From positions 1 to 11,425 of the forward strand of contig JAFZSS010000054.1 of the NCBI GenBank assembly GCA_017619255.1: a DNA stretch of 11,425 nt. Reading direction: 5' to 3'. This DNA comes from Muribaculaceae bacterium (lineage in GTDB: Bacteria > Bacteroidota > Bacteroidia > Bacteroidales > Muribaculaceae). The translations under genes and the position numbers were made by a program. Of this stretch, positions 8,153 through 11,425 are shown one piece after another; position 1 is the first letter of the stretch, and each line of letters starts with the position of its first letter. The notes beneath the pieces were generated by a model. It was not told the DNA's origin. It did not search any database and saw only the letters and a program-made list of their open reading frames with translations.

Positions 8153-8192
8153 CAATAAAGAAACTCCCCGATGACTTGTGTCATCAGGGAGT
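8153..8192 (-). terminator. Rho-independent terminator after the OmpA-family gene
   Basis: On the minus strand a 13-base-pair stem (8163-8175 pairing with 8180-8192, one G-U pair) closes a four-base ACAA loop. A T-rich run, TTTCTTTATT, follows. It lies 34 bases past the stop at 8226 and separates ompA from the S9 peptidase gene. The T tract on this strand shows the direction. Confidence 0.85.
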
Positions 8193-8225
8193 CTTAGGTT
8201 AGTTAACCGTTTGTTCGATCAAGGA

Positions 8226-9470
8226 TTAGTCCTTAACGATGATTTCGCAGATCGAAACGCGGTTCCAGCTGAGCTCCTTGAACATATCGGTCTCACCACA
8301 ACCGTTGGCGGTGATGCGCTTAGCATCGATGCCATACTTGTTGATGAGCATGTTCTTAACAGCCTCGGCGCGGCCATTGGCCAGGCGGATGTTGTTGTCG
8401 TGCGGGCCCTCGGTGGAAGCATAACCCTTGATGTCAACAGTGGCAGTGGGGTTATTCTTCAGATACATGGCTACGCGCTCAACATTGGGCTGCTGATCAG
8501 CGGTGATGTTGGTCTTGTTAACCTTGAAGTGAACAAGAACATTCATGTACTTGGCATTGGGATCAACGGGCTTTGCGGGCTCGGGCTGCTTAGCCTTCTT
8601 GGCAGCATCCAGATCGCGCTGGAGCTGAGCGTTGCGAGCATTAGCGGCGTCGAGGTCACCCTGCAGGCCGTTGAGCTGGTTGCGCAGACCATTGATCTGA
8701 CCATTCAGAGCATCGATGTCATCCTGGCTGTACTTGTAGGGGCAGAAGGTGATGTAACGCTCGCCATTGCTACCCTTGAAGTGGTAAGTAAGACCAGCCT
8801 CAAGTTCTACAGCAGCGTGGTTGGCATTCATCTGGCTCTTGCCGTTGTGAGGCTCGCCATCCCAAGTAGCGCGAGCGGGCAGGTTGTAACGATAAGGAAT
8901 CATGATGTCACCATTCATGTCCCAAACAACAGCGGGCTTCAAGCTGAAGGTCCAAGCACGGCTCTCACCGAAGTTGAAGTTCAGGTTGGCACCAGCCTTT
9001 GTGTACCAGCTGTTGTAGTCATTGCCATACATGTTAGCAGCCTCAGTGCGGTGGAAGGCGTGCAGCCAACCGGCACCGATAACACCCTCGAGCTCAAATG
9101 CGCGAGGAATGCCCTTGTAACCGCCAAACAGGTTGCTCAGATTAACGGTACCAAACATACCGGCCAGGGTGTGGTCGATGATGTTCGGGCTCTTGGGACC
9201 CCAGTAGTTGGGTTCCTTCTCCCAGCTGGTGGTGTTGATGGTAGCCTCACCTTCAACGCCCAAACCGAAGACGGGAGTCAGCTGCTTCTTGATCTCCATA
9301 CCGAAAATGCCACGAGCGCTAGGCCAGAAGGCATAACCCTGGAACGGCATGATAGCGCCACCCTTCAGGGTTACCGACATGTTGTCAAAGAACTTGTTCT
9401 GCTCGAGAGACTGAGCCTGAGCAGCAAAGATGCCCATCAAAAGGGCTAAAGTCAAGATAATCTTTTTCAT
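8226..9470 (-). CDS. OmpA family outer-membrane protein
   Basis: This 414-residue protein probably tethers the outer membrane to peptidoglycan and is likely abundant. The signal peptide is MKKIILTLALLMGIFAAQA with cleavage near 19/20. Residues of about 27-250 alternate hydrophobic and polar residues with many aromatics, as in a membrane beta-barrel. A heptad-like coiled coil follows (about 254-290: repeated LNGQ, LQGDLDAA, LQRDLDAA), then a proline-rich hinge (PEPAKPVDP). The C-terminal OmpA domain spans about 306-412, with GYASTEGPHDNNIRLANGRA at 349-368. Arg367 aligns with the conserved peptidoglycan-contact arginine. The usual aspartate position holds Ser352. Apart from one TTA in the signal peptide, codons TTA, CTA and TCA are absent, as expected for a highly expressed gene. 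It has its own promoter(s) and terminator, so it is monocistronic. Confidence 0.93.
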   Translation of the reverse strand: MKKIILTLALLMGIFAAQAQSLEQNKFFDNMSVTLKGGAIMPFQGYAFWPSARGIFGMEIKKQLTPVFGLGVEGEATINTTSWEKEPNYWGPKSPNIIDHTLAGMFGTVNLSNLFGGYKGIPRAFELEGVIGAGWLHAFHRTEAANMYGNDYNSWYTKAGANLNFNFGESRAWTFSLKPAVVWDMNGDIMIPYRYNLPARATWDGEPHNGKSQMNANHAAVELEAGLTYHFKGSNGERYITFCPYKYSQDDIDALNGQINGLRNQLNGLQGDLDAANARNAQLQRDLDAAKKAKQPEPAKPVDPNAKYMNVLVHFKVNKTNITADQQPNVERVAMYLKNNPTATVDIKGYASTEGPHDNNIRLANGRAEAVKNMLINKYGIDAKRITANGCGETDMFKELSWNRVSICEIIVKD

Positions 9471-9512
9471 GCGAATAAAATTTTAAAACTTATAATTAGA
9501 AAAATTTTGTTG

Positions 9513-9544
9513 CAAAAGTAATATAATTTTCCAATTTCGCCAAA
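9513..9544 (-). promoter_or_regulatory. Promoter of the OmpA-family gene (proximal)
   Basis: On the minus strand TTTG (9541-9544) is followed by exactly 20 bases and then TACTTTTG (9513-9520). This is a full match to the Bacteroidetes sigma-ABfr consensus TTTG-N19/21-TAnnTTTG. The predicted start of transcription is about 35 bases upstream of the ATG at 9468-9470, giving a short AU-rich leader without a Shine-Dalgarno. Confidence 0.8.
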
Positions 9545-9656
9545 ATTTAACATTCATTAAGGAAGAAAAATAGTTCCAGAGGCCGTTTTATCAGTCATTT
9601 CAGCCATTTCCACCCATAATTTTCGTCAAATTCAGACTATCGGATAATAAATCAAG

Positions 9657-9688
9657 CAAAAGTATAAAGAAAAACTGAACAATACAAA
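9657..9688 (-). promoter_or_regulatory. Second, distal promoter upstream of the OmpA-family gene
   Basis: On the minus strand TTTG (9685-9688), a 20-base spacer and TACTTTTG (9657-9664) again fit the Bacteroidetes consensus completely. The -7 box is identical to that of the proximal promoter, 144 bases away. It would give either a second ompA transcript with a leader of about 180 bases or a separate small RNA. No terminator is evident before the proximal promoter. Confidence 0.6.
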
Positions 9689-9807
9689 TTTTTACACTAC
9701 TAATTCACATTTGAAAGCACAAATATCCCATAAACCAAGGAAATCGGCACAAATCCACCTAAAAACGACTGTCAACGCGCCGTCTTCAAGCCCTGATCAC
9801 GAGACCA

Positions 9808-10485
9808 TCAGTTCAGAATGAGATCAATGACTAGATTGACATCGGCAATGCCCACCTCTCCGTCACGGTTGACATCGGCTCGCCCCATGACTGCCGAATC
9901 CTGATTGGCTCCGAGAATCACGGCCAGAATGAGATTGACATCAGCCACTGTGACCTCGCCATCGAGGTTGACATCCCCAATGAGTGATGATACCGCCTTT
10001 ATCCGTCTCACGGCCCCATTGCTGTTGACATCGGCCTTCCATGAAGCGAAACGCAGCCTTGCGCGGGACAGACCCTGAGGTATGTCGATGGAGAGATTCA
10101 CATAGTTCGTCTTTTGTATGCTGGAGAATTCATAAGTCACCGAGTCAACCGCCACACCATTGACATCAAGCAGTGTGGCGGTCAAAGCCACCCGACTCAT
10201 GTCAAACTGTTCATCTTGCCACTGGTCAGTGATCCATGTGACTTCCATCTCTATGGTTTTTCCAGCGCTGCAATAAAACTCTGGCGAGGTAAGGGTAAGG
10301 TCAACACCCGTACTGGTTTTGTACAACACGACCTTGTTCGCCAGGATATTGTCCGTGTTCAGATAAACTGCAGTGTTATTGTAAATCCAGCCAGCGTACT
10401 CCGAGGAGGAAAACTGCGGCACCTGACCATGAACCGCTACAGTCATAACAGACAACAGAACGGTAAATAGCAAATATCTGTTCAT
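9808..10485 (-). CDS. Secreted protein with C-terminal dockerin-type repeats
   Basis: This 225-residue exported protein has unknown function. The ATG at 10483-10485 is chosen because it opens a signal peptide (MNRYLLFTVLLSVMTVAVHG, cleavage near 20/21). An upstream in-frame GTG at 10584 lies inside the htpG terminator and is rejected. Residues of about 22-165 look like a beta-sandwich domain, possibly carbohydrate- or ligand-binding, that I cannot assign. The C-terminus holds two dockerin type I-like loops, GDVNLDGEVTVADVN (170-184) and ADVNRDGEVGIADVN (203-217), each with DxNxDG calcium-ligand spacing and a following hydrophobic helix (LILAVILG, LVIDLILN). In clostridia such modules bind cohesins. 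No cohesin is visible here, and in Bacteroidetes they are often found without one. The gene has its own promoter and no gene of a shared pathway beside it. Confidence 0.85.
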   Translation of the reverse strand: MNRYLLFTVLLSVMTVAVHGQVPQFSSSEYAGWIYNNTAVYLNTDNILANKVVLYKTSTGVDLTLTSPEFYCSAGKTIEMEVTWITDQWQDEQFDMSRVALTATLLDVNGVAVDSVTYEFSSIQKTNYVNLSIDIPQGLSRARLRFASWKADVNSNGAVRRIKAVSSLIGDVNLDGEVTVADVNLILAVILGANQDSAVMGRADVNRDGEVGIADVNLVIDLILN

Positions 10486-10514
10486 GCCATATCTGATTAA
10501 ATTGTTTATTGGCA

Positions 10515-10545
10515 CAAATATAGCACATTTCCGCCAAACCGCAAG
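10515..10545 (-). promoter_or_regulatory. Promoter of the dockerin-repeat protein gene
   Basis: On the minus strand CTTG (10542-10545), a 19-base spacer and TATATTTG (10515-10522) fit the Bacteroidetes promoter pattern. It lies about 30 bases upstream of the chosen ATG and just after the htpG terminator, which supports independent transcription and the internal start choice. Confidence 0.7.
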
Positions 10546-10556
10546 CAGGGCACGAC

Positions 10557-10587
10557 AAAAAAGTGGGGACGCGTTCGTCCCCACTTT
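10557..10587 (-). terminator. Rho-independent terminator of htpG
   Basis: A perfect 12-base-pair stem (10560-10571 with 10576-10587) closes an AACG loop and runs into six Ts on the minus strand. It lies 46 bases after the htpG stop. The plus strand has only TTT after the stem, so termination should act mainly on htpG. Confidence 0.9.
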
Positions 10588-10633
10588 GTCTCATAGAAAG
10601 AAGAATGATTCCTGTGTCTCTGCGATTCCCTGT

Positions 10634-11425
10634 TTACTTGAGCAAGCCAACGGAGCGCTTGAGGAAGCGGTCCAACCCCTCGCCCTTGAGCATGTTGTTG
10701 CTCAACAGGGCAATGTCAATGAGCTGGTGCACACGGCTCTCGCCAGCGGCATAAGCGATGACGATGTTCTTTTTCTTGGTGCGCAACTCATCGAGGTGCT
10801 TCTCATTGTCCTCCAGTTCCTTCTTCTTGTCCTCGGGAACACCCTTATTATCCTTGTCGAGGTCACGAATGGCCTTGACCACATTCTGGGTGGCAGTGAT
10901 TTCCTCGTTCACGGGCTTGAGCTCGGCATCCAATGACTTTTCAGCAAGCTCGATGATTTTTTGGATGAGCGGGTGCTTGGTGTTAAGCACCAGACCATAC
11001 ATGTCGGGCATTTCGCCATAGAAGTGCATACCAGGCTGGAAACGGGCCATTTCCTTCATGCGGCGCATATATTCGGCCTGGGTGATAACGACGGGCTGGT
11101 CTTCGGGGGACATCGCGGCAAAGCTGACCATGAATTCGGCCTTCTCGACGGGCGGAATCTGGGAATGGAACAGGGTCTGGGCAATCTCCTGCTGTTCGGG
11201 AGTGAACTGCGGCTTGTTGTCTTCTTGCTTGCGGATGAGATTGTCGAGCACATCGCTGTCAACGCGCACAAAGCGCATCTTTTCCTGTTTCTGCTCCAGC
11301 ATGCCCACAAAGGGCACATCAAGTTCGCCATTCATCATCAGCACATCATAGCACTTGTCGGTAGCGGCCTTGATGTAGGCATACTGCGCCTCCTTGTCGG
11401 TGGCATACAGGCAGATGAGGTTGCC
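10634..11425 (-). CDS. htpG: Chaperone HtpG (Hsp90 family), C-terminal part, 5' end beyond the window
   Basis: HtpG is the bacterial Hsp90, an ATP-driven homodimeric cytoplasmic chaperone. Only the last 263 residues are visible. The frame stays open to the right edge, so the ATPase domain and start are outside. The segment begins GNLICLYATDKEAQYAYI, typical of the end of the middle domain, and continues through LDVPFVGMLEQK and RVDSDVLDNLI. The C-terminal dimerisation domain includes AEFMVSFAAMSPEDQPVVIT and GLVLNTKHPLI, followed by a lysine/glutamate-rich, probably coiled-coil segment of the kind seen in Bacteroidetes homologues. The ending LIDIALLSNNMLKGEGLDRFLKRSVGLL is characteristic (visible residues of about 231-261). 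A strong terminator follows. HtpG is usually heat-induced, but its promoter is not in view. Confidence 0.95.
   Translation of the reverse strand, partial: GNLICLYATDKEAQYAYIKAATDKCYDVLMMNGELDVPFVGMLEQKQEKMRFVRVDSDVLDNLIRKQEDNKPQFTPEQQEIAQTLFHSQIPPVEKAEFMVSFAAMSPEDQPVVITQAEYMRRMKEMARFQPGMHFYGEMPDMYGLVLNTKHPLIQKIIELAEKSLDAELKPVNEEITATQNVVKAIRDLDKDNKGVPEDKKKELEDNEKHLDELRTKKKNIVIAYAAGESRVHQLIDIALLSNNMLKGEGLDRFLKRSVGLLK

Larger units (their letters stand above)
9471..9807. other. AT-rich 337-base gap upstream of the OmpA-family gene
   Basis: No convincing protein gene is present. It holds two Bacteroidetes-type promoters facing the OmpA-family gene (described separately). Between them is a possible 16-residue reading frame on the minus strand (9557-9607, beginning MAEMTDK). 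I see no clear hairpin terminator after the dockerin-protein stop at 9808; a T5 run near 9761-9765 follows only a weak inverted repeat. Confidence 0.6.

Noticed and set aside
8062..8184. N-terminal extension of the S9 peptidase from the ATG at 8184
   Set aside because: The ATG lies inside the ompA terminator stem, upstream of the peptidase's likely -7 box, and the extension would hide the signal peptide.
8178..9449. Long open frame on the plus strand opposite the OmpA-family gene
   Set aside because: It is in exact codon register with the sense gene and exists only because the sense gene avoids TTA, CTA and TCA. Its translation shows no recognisable domain.
9720..9727. GATATTTG as a third promoter box in the 337-base gap
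   Set aside because: The first base of TAnnTTTG is wrong and the nearest upstream TTTG is 22 bases away, so it is clearly weaker than the two accepted promoters.
10486..10584. N-terminal extension of the dockerin protein from a GTG at 10584
   Set aside because: It starts within the htpG terminator and runs through the gene's own promoter. The internal ATG gives a clean signal peptide.
10557..10587. Bidirectional terminator or transposon end
   Set aside because: The plus strand has only three Ts after the stem, no gene converges from the left, and no second copy of the inverted repeat is visible.

Overview
The window looks like a chromosomal stretch from a Bacteroidales bacterium (Prevotellaceae or Muribaculaceae-like; I cannot resolve the genus). 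The reasons are a Bacteroidetes-type HtpG C-terminus, an OmpA-family protein with a GYASTEG-type C-terminal domain, an S9 dipeptidyl-peptidase of the kind common in this phylum, and promoters of the form TTTG-N19/20-TAnnTTTG. Shine-Dalgarno sequences are largely absent. Base composition is moderate, with AT-rich intergenic gaps. All eight genes that I can support lie on the minus strand, so transcription runs from right to left. No tRNA, rRNA, CRISPR array, insertion sequence or phage gene is visible.

From right to left: the C-terminal part of htpG (cut by the right edge) ends at a strong hairpin terminator. Next comes a small secreted protein with two dockerin-type calcium-binding repeats and its own promoter. 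A 337-base AT-rich gap follows, carrying two Bacteroidetes-type promoters that both point at an OmpA-family outer-membrane protein, which also ends at a clear terminator. Then comes a tight run of five genes with gaps of only about 19 to 37 bases: an exported S9 dipeptidyl-peptidase, a VanX/DdpX-like D-Ala-D-Ala dipeptidase lipoprotein, and three unrecognised envelope proteins.

The three unrecognised genes (1-5047) are the most interesting part. They are a 278-residue protein with four membrane helices and a helical extracytoplasmic domain; a 608-residue protein with a cytoplasmic P-loop/GTPase-like domain, one membrane helix and an extracytoplasmic helical tail; and a protein of more than 780 residues with a large extracytoplasmic domain followed by at least eight further membrane helices, cut by the left edge. 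Spacing and matching topology suggest one membrane complex driven or gated by a nucleotide-binding protein whose Walker A lysine is replaced by arginine. Its function is unknown. The upstream peptidase and D-Ala-D-Ala dipeptidase may share its transcript, which would link it loosely to cell-wall or envelope work, but that is inference.
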